In this document: piece after piece, positions 16,186-24,808 of the stretch | How the letters are laid out: every line of letters starts with the position of its first letter | Numbering within the stretch: position 1 is the first letter of the stretch | From: Aliamphritea hakodatensis | Lineage (GTDB): Bacteria; Pseudomonadota; Gammaproteobacteria; Pseudomonadales; Balneatricaceae | Assembly (NCBI RefSeq): GCF_024347195.1 | Contig: NZ_AP025281.1 | Location: 2,418,001-2,482,000, forward strand | DNA: 64,000 nucleotides | Direction of reading: 5' to 3' | Notes under the pieces: generated by a model | Told to the model about the DNA's origin: nothing | The model's input: only the letters and a program-made list of their open reading frames with translations | Database searches by the model: none | Position numbers and translations under genes: made by a program

Positions 16186-16986
16186 GCTGCTTACATCATG
16201 GGCAGAGTTGGTTTGTCTGTCAGAAATGGCCGCGAGATAGGCTTCACGGATTTGGGCGATCCGGCCATTCAGGTGCATGTTCTGCAGGACTTTATTCAGT
16301 TCAGGGATTAAGGCCTTATGCCGTACATGCACGTAGTGATAAAGGTTCAGGTTGAGCAGCGGTGGATTAAGGGCGGTTATATCTGTGATTTGCATTTCCC
16401 GGATAATCTGGAGTCCATTGGCGCGGGCGACAAGGGCGATATCAATACGGGATTTTTCCAGCATATTAAATAACTGGCGGTTACTGTCTACCCGCTGGGT
16501 TGTTTCGGTAAGGGGCAGGAGCACATTAAACCGCACGCCGCGGCGGACACCCAGCCGGTAATTTCTGAGTGCTTCCAGACTCATATCGTGATCACCCGCG
16601 CTGCGGCAAAAAGCGACTACCTCCACCCGGTTAACAGGGGTGGGAACCTGTAACAGGTGGGGGTAGTCTTCAGATATGCCGGCGATACGGTAAAGTTCGC
16701 CGTCATACTGACCCTTGGCTGCCATCATTAATGAGCGGCTGGCTGGCAGATAATCGGCATCCACTTCGATATCAAGTTGCTTATAGGCCTCCCTGATAAC
16801 CTGAAAGCTGATTTGCGAGTTCACTGAATGGGCGATGGTAGCAAAGGTTAGCTGTGCTACATCTGCATAAGCCGTCCCGGTAACTGAGGACAGCACGGGT
16901 AGCAGGGTTGCTATTACAGCTGCGATGCCATTACGTAACGTATCCGCAAATCTGTTGGTGCGTTTAACAGTGTCTGTCCGCTGCAT
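16147..16986 (-). CDS. Orphan family 3 solute-binding-like periplasmic protein
   Basis: 279 residues from the ATG at 16986; the longer frame upstream overlaps DDAH paralogue 2 and is unlikely. A signal peptide ends around TGTAYADVAQL. The mature part has the type-2 periplasmic binding fold of single-gene substrate-binding proteins (SRSLMMAAKGQYDGELYRIAG, LEALRNYRLGVRRGVRFN, ALVARANGLQIIRE). No permease or ATPase accompanies it. It is 22 bases downstream of DDAH paralogue 2 and probably co-transcribed with it. It could be an auxiliary receptor for the adjacent transporter or a sensor-like protein; I cannot tell. Confidence 0.75.
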   Translation of the reverse strand: MQRTDTVKRTNRFADTLRNGIAAVIATLLPVLSSVTGTAYADVAQLTFATIAHSVNSQISFQVIREAYKQLDIEVDADYLPASRSLMMAAKGQYDGELYRIAGISEDYPHLLQVPTPVNRVEVVAFCRSAGDHDMSLEALRNYRLGVRRGVRFNVLLPLTETTQRVDSNRQLFNMLEKSRIDIALVARANGLQIIREMQITDITALNPPLLNLNLYHYVHVRHKALIPELNKVLQNMHLNGRIAQIREAYLAAISDRQTNSAHDVSSLFDGDTTLQIPE

Positions 16987-17008
16987 ATTGTCGCCTGTGT
17001 TCAGCGGG

Positions 17009-17770
17009 TCAGAAACGCAGCGACAGGCAACTGATACCACCGTCAATTTTTTCAAATTCACTGATATCAATGGTTTTAACCGGGTAGCCCTGTGCTTCAA
17101 CGATCTGCCGGGCACAGGGATAGCCTTCCGGCATGAGCACGGTACCGTTAATCAGCAGGCAGTTTGCGGCAGCAGCCTCCTCACTGGGTAAATGAATCTG
17201 ATGAAATGGGGTGAACTCCGGTTTATCGGTAAATTCGCCACTGACCAGCATGTCACCGTTGTCCAGATAGCCCATGCCGGTTTTCAGGTGAAGTACTGTA
17301 TTCAGCCTGACCACTGAGCCGGTCATGCCATAGCGGGACAAAATGCTGATAAGCTGTTCAGCACCGGCCCGGTTGGTCCGGCCGGACAGCCCGATATAGT
17401 AGTGTTCGCCGGCCAGCAGAATGTCACCCGCATCAAGCATGCCGGGGGCATCAATAATTTCCACGGATTCATAGTATTCCTGAATCACCGGCGTCATGGC
17501 GATGACTTCGGCGGTTCGGCTGGGCGCGCCCGGGCGGGTAAGAATCGCGCACTGGGGCGTCAGCAGGGCAACATCCTCAACAAAGGTGGAGTCAGGAAAG
17601 TTTTCGTCGGCGGGCAGTTCAATAACATTCAGCCCACAGTTCCTCAGGGCATCTGTGTAGGCGGCATGTTGAGACAGGGCGGCCTGATAGTCCGGTGGTC
17701 CCATGTCTGAAGTGGTCAGCGCATTGATAATCGCGTGACAGGGTTTACGCACAATCGCTTGTGTAATCAT
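17009..17770 (-). CDS. Dimethylarginine dimethylaminohydrolase (DDAH), paralogue 2
   Basis: 253 residues from the ATG at 17770 (GGAAG upstream; the start then aligns with MFTRAIVK of paralogue 1, here MITQAIVR). It is collinear with paralogue 1 along its whole length, including FPDSTFVEDVALL, ILTRPGAPSRT, HYYIGLSGRTNRAG, VLHLKTGMGYL and the terminal GGISCLSLRF with the catalytic Cys. Substitutions such as EYYESVEIIDAPGMLDAGDILLAGEH (Leu-Asp replacing Val-Glu before the AGD) alter the position of paralogue 1's Glu113 to Asp. It may therefore differ in rate or preference. No TTGTTATAC operator is visible upstream. Confidence 0.9.
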   Translation of the reverse strand: MITQAIVRKPCHAIINALTTSDMGPPDYQAALSQHAAYTDALRNCGLNVIELPADENFPDSTFVEDVALLTPQCAILTRPGAPSRTAEVIAMTPVIQEYYESVEIIDAPGMLDAGDILLAGEHYYIGLSGRTNRAGAEQLISILSRYGMTGSVVRLNTVLHLKTGMGYLDNGDMLVSGEFTDKPEFTPFHQIHLPSEEAAAANCLLINGTVLMPEGYPCARQIVEAQGYPVKTIDISEFEKIDGGISCLSLRF

Positions 17771-18046
17771 TGGGTTCACTTCCTTGATGAGCCCGGGCAT
17801 CTGAATCTGGCATTAGGGGCAAAACTGGCAGATTACTCAATGTTTTCAGTTGCCTCGGGACGCAATTTAACAGGTTTTGTTTGACTGCTGACTGTAACTG
17901 TAGCAACGATTTTACGGATGACATGGAGCAGGCTGGCAATATGGGTACTTATGCTTTTGTCGATGCCGTGTAATTTGGCTGGTGCTGTCTGCCGAGAGCT
18001 GATTAAATAACGCATTTTCAGTTTTAACTGCACGGGAAAAGTAACG

Positions 18047-18922
18047 GTGCTCAGAATTATTCTTCTTACCGGCATGGCGATGCTGGCTTTTGCCGGTAAT
18101 TCAGTACTGTCCCGGCTGGCGCTGGCCTCAGGCAGTATTGATGCAGCCAGTTTCAGCAGTATCCGGCTGCTTTCCGGCGTGCTGATGCTGGCAATTCTGT
18201 TGCCGCTGGTGGCCAGGGTTAAAGCCGGCGAGAAAGGGCACCTGCAACAGATGTTTCGTGGCAGTTATAACGCGGCCGCTTATCTGTTTATCTACGTGAT
18301 CGGCTTTTCTTATGCCTACTTGACACTGGATACCGGCGTCGGTGCTCTGATTCTGTTTGGTTCCGTACAGCTGACCATGATTCTGATCAGTCTGTTCAGC
18401 GGGGCAAGGTTCCGTCCGTTCGAATGGTTCGGCCTGCTCATGGCTGTTGTGGGATTTGTCTATCTGGTCTGGCCGAGCCTGACTGAGCCTTCATTGCTGG
18501 GGTTTGTACTGATGACCGTGGCGGGCATTGCATGGGGCCTGTATACCCTGAAAGGCCGGGGGGCTGATCAGCCGGTGCGTGATACGGCGTATAACTTCAT
18601 CAAAACCCTGCCAATGGTAGCGGTGCTGACCCTGCTGACCCTGGCTGATGCACGTTTTAATTTACAGGGTGTGTTACTGGCGGTGGCGTCCGGCTCGCTG
18701 GCGTCAGGGCTGGGCTATGCCATCTGGTACATGGCGCTACCGGGGTTGCAGAATGTGCAGGCCGCGGTAGTGCAACTGACGGTACCGGTGATTGCTGCCG
18801 CCGGCGGTGTTGTGTTTGCAGGTGAGCTGATAGATCAGCGTCTGATGGTGGCTTCCTTATTGGTCTTAGGAGGCGTATTGTGCGTGTTTTTAAGCAAGCA
18901 TCAGGCTGCCAAAACTGCCTGA
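18047..18922 (+). CDS. EamA-family DMT transporter
   Basis: 291 residues starting at GTG, with about ten hydrophobic segments in two EamA repeats (first repeat from GMAMLAFAGNSVLSRLAL, second from LGFVLMTVAGIAWGLYTL). These are inner-membrane metabolite or amino acid exporters of the RhtA/YdcZ broad class. A small UPF0016 gene follows by 21 bases. Substrate unknown. Confidence 0.85.
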   Translation: MLRIILLTGMAMLAFAGNSVLSRLALASGSIDAASFSSIRLLSGVLMLAILLPLVARVKAGEKGHLQQMFRGSYNAAAYLFIYVIGFSYAYLTLDTGVGALILFGSVQLTMILISLFSGARFRPFEWFGLLMAVVGFVYLVWPSLTEPSLLGFVLMTVAGIAWGLYTLKGRGADQPVRDTAYNFIKTLPMVAVLTLLTLADARFNLQGVLLAVASGSLASGLGYAIWYMALPGLQNVQAAVVQLTVPVIAAAGGVVFAGELIDQRLMVASLLVLGGVLCVFLSKHQAAKTA

Positions 18923-18943
18923 TTTATAAGTGAGACGGCGAGC

Positions 18944-19219
18944 GTGGATTACAAGGTATTTCTGACAATATTTGGTGTGGTGTTTATGGCTGAACTGGGG
19001 GATAAGACTCAGCTGGCCACGATGTTATTTGCGGCAGACGGTGAAACCAGCAAAATGACGGTGTTTCTGGCGGCTTCGCTGGCGCTGATTGTGGCGTCTG
19101 CCATTGGCGTACTGGCGGGCAGTTTTCTGTCTGCGTATATCAGCCCTAAAACCCTTTCTTACATTGCCGGGGTTGGCTTTATTGCCATCGGCGCCCTGAC
19201 ACTGTATCAGGCAGGCTAA
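18944..19219 (+). CDS. UPF0016/TMEM165-type membrane protein, single-repeat
   Basis: 91 residues from a GTG start. It carries the signature ELGDKTQLATMLFA, corresponding to the E-x-G-D-K-T/S motif of the GDT1/TMEM165 family of Mn2+/Ca2+ transporters, plus three predicted helices. Only one of the two usual repeats is present, so it should act as a dimer. It lies between EamA and MFS transporter genes, tightly spaced. Confidence 0.87.
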   Translation: MDYKVFLTIFGVVFMAELGDKTQLATMLFAADGETSKMTVFLAASLALIVASAIGVLAGSFLSAYISPKTLSYIAGVGFIAIGALTLYQAG

Positions 19220-19262
19220 CCCGAACGTTATCCATAAACAGGCGCAGAACCAGGGGGGCAGG

Positions 19263-20474
19263 TTGAATTTTCCGGTTGTTTTCTTCGGTTTTGTGCTGAC
19301 CCTGTCATCCAGTTTCGGCCAGACGCATTTTATTTCCCTGTTCAATGCGTCCTGGCGGGCTGAGTTTGGTCTCAGCCATGGGGAAATCGGTGCCTTATAT
19401 TCAGCTGCAACCTTATGCAGCGCGGCCTGTCTGATTTATCTGGGTAAACTGATCGATAGCATTGATCTGCGTTTGTACACCGGCGTTGTGATGCTGGGGC
19501 TTGGTGGGGCTGCCTGGTTAATGACCGGGGCGGACTCTCTGCTATTGCTCGGTATAAGTTTCTTTTTACTGCGCCTTACCGGCCAGGGGCTTTCAGGCCA
19601 TGTGGGGCTAACTACAGTGAGCCGCTATGCCGAAAACCGCCGGGGTATGTCGCTGAGCATTTGCGGGCTGGGGTTCTCTTTAGGGGAGTCAGTCATGCCT
19701 GCCGCCGTGGCGATGTTGCTGGGATGGTTAAGCTGGCGGCAAATCTGGCAGGGAGTTGCGCTGGCAGAGGTACTGGTCGCGCTGATACTCGCCATGTGGC
19801 TGTTACAGCGGTTTTACCCGGTTAAAGAGGCCGGTAGCGGTGGCTCAAAAGGCTCCGGGGCTGACAGCGGCTGGCAGCGGGGTCAGGTCCTCCGGGACAG
19901 GGGCTTCTGGCTAATGGCACCGGCAATGTTCGCGCCATCCATGTTTATTACGGCATTTTTCTTTCATCAGCAGAGTCTGGCTGAATATAAAGGCATTGAT
20001 TTTCCGTTCTGGGCGGCCACAATTGTGGGCTATTCAGTGAGCAGTTTTGCGTTGTCGCTGGCCGGTGGTGCCGCGGTAGACCGCTGGGGCGCTAAGCGGA
20101 TAGTCAGTTTCATGCTGTTACCTTTGCTGGCCAGCTGCTGGATAGCGGGTTCTGATCTGCCCTGGGTATCATTGTTATTTTTTGCCCTGATGGGGGCCGC
20201 TCAGGGGCTTTATGTGCCGGCCAGTGGCGTTCTCTGGGTTGAGCTGTACGGGACCCGTCATATCGGTGCAATACGGGCACTGATTCATGCCTGTATGGTA
20301 TTTTCCAGTGCGCTGGGGCCGGTAAGTTTTGGCCTGTTACTGGATGCCGGTGTTGGCTGGTCCGGTTTACTCTGGCTCAGCATGATATGGATTGTAATGG
20401 CCTCGCTGATGCTGCTGGCGGGCCTGAAAAAAGCCGGTATGCCCGCAGTAAAGGCACCGGTGCCACAGATTTAA
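19263..20474 (+). CDS. MFS transporter
   Basis: 403 residues from a TTG start preceded by GGGGGGCAGG. Twelve hydrophobic segments in two halves are separated by a Gly/Ser-rich loop (about residues 185-205). The first half has FGLSHGEIGALYSAATLCSAACL and the loop RYAENRRGMSLSICGLGFSLGE, typical of the major facilitator superfamily. Substrate unknown. It is followed 16 bases later by the carboxypeptidase gene. Confidence 0.87.
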   Translation: MNFPVVFFGFVLTLSSSFGQTHFISLFNASWRAEFGLSHGEIGALYSAATLCSAACLIYLGKLIDSIDLRLYTGVVMLGLGGAAWLMTGADSLLLLGISFFLLRLTGQGLSGHVGLTTVSRYAENRRGMSLSICGLGFSLGESVMPAAVAMLLGWLSWRQIWQGVALAEVLVALILAMWLLQRFYPVKEAGSGGSKGSGADSGWQRGQVLRDRGFWLMAPAMFAPSMFITAFFFHQQSLAEYKGIDFPFWAATIVGYSVSSFALSLAGGAAVDRWGAKRIVSFMLLPLLASCWIAGSDLPWVSLLFFALMGAAQGLYVPASGVLWVELYGTRHIGAIRALIHACMVFSSALGPVSFGLLLDAGVGWSGLLWLSMIWIVMASLMLLAGLKKAGMPAVKAPVPQI

Positions 20475-20490
20475 ATACAGAGTAGGTATA

Positions 20491-21675
20491 ATGCGACACT
20501 GGCTGGAAACGCTTTGTTTGACGGCGTTCGTTCTGTTTTCATCCCTGACCTTTGCCCAGCAGCCGAATCCGGTGTTGGCGGATCACCTGTCCCGTCTGAA
20601 ACCCATTAAGAAGGTGGCGTTGCTGGTACAGAATCAGGATCAGGACTGGGCACTGCGGGCGGATAAGTCACTGGTGCCGGCGTCCACCCTGAAGATAGTG
20701 CTGGCCTCGCTGGCCATTAAACGCTGGGGGCTGGGGCACCGGTTTACCACTGAATTTTATCGCGATGGCAATGTGCTCTGGGTGAAGGGGCTGGGCGATC
20801 CTTTCCTGACGTCAGAAGAAATCGGGCTGATTAAAGTGCAGCTGGAAGCCCGTACAGATTTAAGCACGGTCACGGAAATTCGCCTGGATAACAGTTTTTT
20901 CCCTGAATTACGTCTCGATGGCCGTAACAAAAGCGATAACCCCTATGACGCCGGGAATGCGGCGCTGGCGATCAATTTTAATACCGCCGCAGTACGTTAC
21001 CGCAAAGGCAAGCTGCTCCCCGGTGAAGCCCAGACCCCATTAACGCCGCTGGCGGTGGATCTGGCGGATGATATGCCCACCGATAAGCAAAACGGCGAAC
21101 GGCGCATTGCCTTACCCGGTGGCCGGGATATGTCGGCCCGCTATTTTGGCGAGGTGTTTTCTGCGCTGGTGTTTGACCGGCAGTTACCGTTGCAGATCAT
21201 GCCGCTGAACAAAACGGCAACGGCGGTTTATACCCACAAGAGTTCACGGACCCTTGAGGATTTGTTGCTGGGCATGCTGAAGTATTCCAATAACTTCATT
21301 GCGAACCAGTTGTTTCTGTTACTGCCCGGCAAAGAGGTCAGTATCAGTGCATCGCAAAGGTATGTGATGGCACAGCTGGAAGCTGAATATGGCTGGCAGG
21401 ACTTTAATGTCAGTGACGGTGCCGGTTTATCCCGCCAGAACCGTCTCAGTGCCCGGCAACTGATGGCGGTGCTGGAGAATTTCCGCCCCTGGGCGTATTT
21501 GCTACCCAGCCGCGGCGAGCGGATACAGGCTAAGACGGGCACCTTCTGGGATAACCACAGTTATGCCGGCTATTATCTGGATGACCGGCAAGAGTGGCAG
21601 GCGTTCGTCCTGCTGATCAATACCACCATGAAGGCCGGTTACCGCTTCCGGTTCGCGGATGCGCTGATCCGCTGA
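20491..21675 (+). CDS. S13-family D-Ala-D-Ala carboxypeptidase (DacB/PBP4-like)
   Basis: 394 residues with a signal peptide cleaved near LTFAQQ. The penicillin-binding triad is complete: SxxK at Ser65-Thr-Leu-Lys68, SNN at 266-268 and KTG at 348-350. It would trim or cleave peptidoglycan cross-links in the periplasm. It lacks the long inserted domains of E. coli PBP4 (about 477 residues), so it is a compact version. It is the last gene of a rightward run from 18047. Confidence 0.9.
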   Translation: MRHWLETLCLTAFVLFSSLTFAQQPNPVLADHLSRLKPIKKVALLVQNQDQDWALRADKSLVPASTLKIVLASLAIKRWGLGHRFTTEFYRDGNVLWVKGLGDPFLTSEEIGLIKVQLEARTDLSTVTEIRLDNSFFPELRLDGRNKSDNPYDAGNAALAINFNTAAVRYRKGKLLPGEAQTPLTPLAVDLADDMPTDKQNGERRIALPGGRDMSARYFGEVFSALVFDRQLPLQIMPLNKTATAVYTHKSSRTLEDLLLGMLKYSNNFIANQLFLLLPGKEVSISASQRYVMAQLEAEYGWQDFNVSDGAGLSRQNRLSARQLMAVLENFRPWAYLLPSRGERIQAKTGTFWDNHSYAGYYLDDRQEWQAFVLLINTTMKAGYRFRFADALIR

Positions 21676-21690
21676 GGCTTTCTTAGAGAC

Positions 21691-21718
21691 AAAAAAAGAC
21701 CCGCCGGTGAGGGCGGGC
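21691..21718 (-). terminator. Terminator of the Pot-type ABC operon
   Basis: On the minus strand, a GC-rich hairpin (CCCGCC-loop-GGCGGG) is followed by seven Ts. A second perfect hairpin, CTGAGTGCC-TGCCA-GGCACTCAG at 21758-21780, overlaps the stop codon of the last gene of that operon. Confidence 0.8.
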
Positions 21719-21776
21719 CAGGCAGATAATCTGCAGTTTGGACGAGATTCTTTTAAGCTGAGTGCCTGCCAGGCAC

Positions 21777-22679
21777 TCAGTTCTTATCCCTCTGTACAAC
21801 AACACTTAGCAGGGCCAGCAGGCCGGAACCTATCATCAGGAAGAAGGATACAGCGTTCAGGACCGGCGTTGAGCCGACCTTCGCCATACGGTCATACATG
21901 GTGATGGTCAGTGGTGCATCTGAGCCAACCAGCATCAGTGTGGTGTTGAAGTTCTCAAACGAGATCAGGAAGCCAACAACCCCTGCACCGATCAGGGCCG
22001 GTTTAAGGAATGGCAGGGTAACGGTACGCAGAATCCGGGCCCGGCTGGCGCCCAGATTCAGTGCCGCTTCTTCCAGCTGAATGTCGAACTTCTTCAGACG
22101 GGCGGCAATCACCAGCGTGGTAATGGTGGTGATAAAGGAGAACTGACCCAGAATCACCAGCAACAGACCCGGCCGCAGGGATTCAATATCAATGCCCCAG
22201 TTATCTTCCATGCCGTTGGCAATATCACTGGCAAACACCAGAATGGAGATGCCCAGAATTACCCCGGGAATCACCAGCGGAATCACCATCATGATGTAGC
22301 AGAAGCTCTTGAACGGAAAATCCATGCGTTCGAACAGGAAGGCGTTGCAGGTGCCCACAATGATGGACATGACTGCCACTATGATGGCAACCCAAAAGGA
22401 GATGCTCAGACCGCTGAGTAAGCGACGGTCATGGAACATACCCAGTTTAGGTTCGGTATCACTGAAGAACCAGTCCAGGGTAAAACCCTGCCAGGGCAGT
22501 GCCGGGAACATGGAATCATTGAAGGCAAATGCACCGGCCGCAATCAGCGGCGCTGCCAGATAAATAAAGAACAGGACCACGTAGCCGGTAAAGCAGTTAC
22601 GCAGGAAACGTACCTGATTAAAGGCCGCAGGCTTAGGGTTTATCGCCGGGTTACTGATCGTGTTGGTATTAGATGACAT
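21777..22679 (-). CDS. Spermidine/putrescine-type ABC permease (PotC/PotI-like)
   Basis: 300 residues, six predicted membrane helices. The EAA loop is LEEAALNLGASRARILRTVTLPFLKPALIG, matching PotC-class permeases. It is the fourth and last gene of a minus-strand operon running binding protein, ATPase, permease, permease. Its start is 11 bases after the stop of the PotB-like permease. Confidence 0.9.
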   Translation of the reverse strand: MSSNTNTISNPAINPKPAAFNQVRFLRNCFTGYVVLFFIYLAAPLIAAGAFAFNDSMFPALPWQGFTLDWFFSDTEPKLGMFHDRRLLSGLSISFWVAIIVAVMSIIVGTCNAFLFERMDFPFKSFCYIMMVIPLVIPGVILGISILVFASDIANGMEDNWGIDIESLRPGLLLVILGQFSFITTITTLVIAARLKKFDIQLEEAALNLGASRARILRTVTLPFLKPALIGAGVVGFLISFENFNTTLMLVGSDAPLTITMYDRMAKVGSTPVLNAVSFFLMIGSGLLALLSVVVQRDKN

Positions 22680-22690
22680 GGTAAACCTCC

Positions 22691-23557
22691 TTATGTCTTA
22701 GCCACGGTAGAAGAAAGGGTCTGGCCGGAAAGGCGCAGTCCGATCCATACAGTGATGGAGGTGAAGATCAGCAGCAGTACCCCGAAGGCCGCACCGGATT
22801 CCCAGTTGAAGCGGGTGATAAATTGCTCGTAAATCTGTTCCGTAAACCACTGACTGTTCTTGCCACCGAGCAGAATCGGCGTCAGATAACTGCCGGCCGT
22901 CAGCATGAATACCACGATGCAGCCAGAGATAATGCCTGGCATAGCGTAAGGAATGATGATCCTGCGCAGAACCGTCAGGCGGCTGCCACCCAGGTTGAAG
23001 CCAGCTTCAATCAGGCTGTCGTCCATACCGTCCAGTGTGGTCACCAGCGGAACAATCATGAACAGCATGACGGTGTAGACCAGACCGACAACCACGGTTG
23101 CGTCGTTGTAGAGGAACTCTACCGGGCCGTCCACCAGACCAATGTATTGCAGGAATGAGGACACTATGCCGGTTTCCCGCAGTAACACGATCCAGCCGAA
23201 AGAACGTACCAGATCGCTTACCCAGAGTGGAATCAGGCAGAGCAGGAACAGGCCTGCCTTGGCCCGCTGGCGGGCGATTTTGGCAATATAATAAGCAATC
23301 GGGAAGCCGATAATCAGGGTAACAATGGTGACGAATATGGACATCACTGCGGTACGCAGCAGGGTGTTCCAGTAAACGGGTTCGTTAAAGAACTCGATGT
23401 AGTTGCCCAGTCCGTATTCATAGACCCCCATGCCAACCTTTTCTTTCACTGACAGGATAAACACGCCGATATGGGGCAGCACTATCAAGAGTAAAATCCA
23501 CAGGAAGAAGGGGGCAAACAGCAATAGAAACGCCAGGCGTTTTTGTGCGTGATTCAT
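22691..23557 (-). CDS. Spermidine/putrescine-type ABC permease (PotB/PotH-like)
   Basis: 288 residues from the ATG at 23557, which has GGGGGT in front and begins two bases after the ATPase stop; the longer frame overlaps the ATPase gene. Six predicted helices. The EAA loop is DSLIEAGFNLGGSRLTVLRRIIIPYAMPG. It pairs with the PotC-like permease to form the channel. Confidence 0.9.
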   Translation of the reverse strand: MNHAQKRLAFLLLFAPFFLWILLLIVLPHIGVFILSVKEKVGMGVYEYGLGNYIEFFNEPVYWNTLLRTAVMSIFVTIVTLIIGFPIAYYIAKIARQRAKAGLFLLCLIPLWVSDLVRSFGWIVLLRETGIVSSFLQYIGLVDGPVEFLYNDATVVVGLVYTVMLFMIVPLVTTLDGMDDSLIEAGFNLGGSRLTVLRRIIIPYAMPGIISGCIVVFMLTAGSYLTPILLGGKNSQWFTEQIYEQFITRFNWESGAAFGVLLLIFTSITVWIGLRLSGQTLSSTVAKT

Positions 23558-23559
23558 AA

Positions 23560-24666
23560 TTACCCCCGGAAGCACAGGCTCTGTGACTGTGCCCAACTGA
23601 TGCCGATTTTGTCACCGCTGCGCAGGGTTGCGTGTTCACCGCGCTGGGGCAGGTCTACTTCGATCCGTTCACCGGAATGGCTGTTCACCAGTATGCGGCT
23701 GTTGGCACCGTTAAACAGCATGCTTTCGACGGTGACCGGCATGTGGTTCAGGTCTGCGCCGGCATTGGCCAGCTGCGCAGCTTCCTCACCCAGATGCAGC
23801 TGTACCGCTTCAGGACGGACAAAGATGTTAACGTCTTCACCGGCGCTGACGGTATCTCCCGTGGCCGATTTACTCTGCAAGGTGAGGCCGGATTCCGTGG
23901 TGGCGGTAATGATGCCGTTACTGACGTCTTTTACCTTACCGCTCCAGCGGTTGCTGTCGCCCACAAAACCGGCGACAAAAGGCGTCTGCGGGTTATGATA
24001 AAGTTCCTGAGGAGAGCCAACCTGCTCAAAGCGACCGTCTTTCATGACGGCGACGTTATCAGACATCACCAGCGCTTCTGACTGGTCATGGGTGATGTAT
24101 ACAAAGGTGGTATCAAATTCATGTTGCAGGGCTTTCAGCTCGATCTTCATGTGTTCACGAAGCTTAAGGTCCAGCGCGCCTAGGGGTTCATCCAACAGCA
24201 GAACATCCGGGTCGAGTACCATGCAGCGGGCAATCGCAATACGCTGTTTCTGGCCACCGGAAAGCTGGTTGATTTCTTTACTGGCGGAGTCCGGCAGGCC
24301 GATCCGTTCCAGTACTTCACCCACCTTACGGGTAATTTCATCTTTCCCAGCCCCGCGGCAGCGCAGGCCGTAGGCAATATTCTCGTGGACATTCATCATC
24401 GGAAACAGGGCCAGATGCTGAAACACCATTTTTACATTTCGGCGGTTGGGCGGCAGCGCGATGACTGAATCACCTTTAATGCGGATATCGCCGGAAGAGG
24501 GTGTCTCAAAGCCGGCAATCATGCGCATCAGGGTGGTTTTACCGCATCCGGAAGGGCCTAAGATAGAGAAGAAAGAGCCACTGGGTATATCGAATGAAAC
24601 CTGGTCAACGGCGGTAAAGAGATCGAAGTTTTTAGTTATATTATCGACGGTCAGATCATACTGCAT
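23560..24666 (-). CDS. Spermidine/putrescine-type ABC ATPase (PotA/PotG-like)
   Basis: 368 residues from the ATG at 24666. Walker A GPSGCGKTT, Q-loop MVFQHLALFPMM, signature LSGGQKQRIAIARC, Walker B VLLLDEPLGALD and the H-loop ITHDQSEAL are intact. The C-terminal ~110 residues form the TOBE regulatory domain of PotA/CUT1-like ATPases. Second gene in the operon. Confidence 0.92.
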   Translation of the reverse strand: MQYDLTVDNITKNFDLFTAVDQVSFDIPSGSFFSILGPSGCGKTTLMRMIAGFETPSSGDIRIKGDSVIALPPNRRNVKMVFQHLALFPMMNVHENIAYGLRCRGAGKDEITRKVGEVLERIGLPDSASKEINQLSGGQKQRIAIARCMVLDPDVLLLDEPLGALDLKLREHMKIELKALQHEFDTTFVYITHDQSEALVMSDNVAVMKDGRFEQVGSPQELYHNPQTPFVAGFVGDSNRWSGKVKDVSNGIITATTESGLTLQSKSATGDTVSAGEDVNIFVRPEAVQLHLGEEAAQLANAGADLNHMPVTVESMLFNGANSRILVNSHSGERIEVDLPQRGEHATLRSGDKIGISWAQSQSLCFRG

Positions 24667-24720
24667 AGCATTATTCCGGTATTTACGAAGCAATCACAGC
24701 TTGGGTGTGAATCAGGAGAA

Positions 24721-24763
24721 CAGGCAGCGGCAGCTGCCTGAAAGGGGGCCGGCGCGCGGCCCC
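24721..24763 (-). other. Two tandem hairpins between binding protein and ATPase genes
   Basis: CAGGCAGC-GGCA-GCTGCCTG (24721-24740, 8-bp perfect stem) and GGGGCC-N7-GGCCCC (24745-24763). Neither is followed by a T-run on the minus strand. They probably protect the binding-protein mRNA end or partially attenuate downstream expression. Confidence 0.55.
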
Positions 24764-24808
24764 TCCGGTAACGGTGTTAAACCGCTACCTAATCGTTGCG
24801 GCAGAAAA

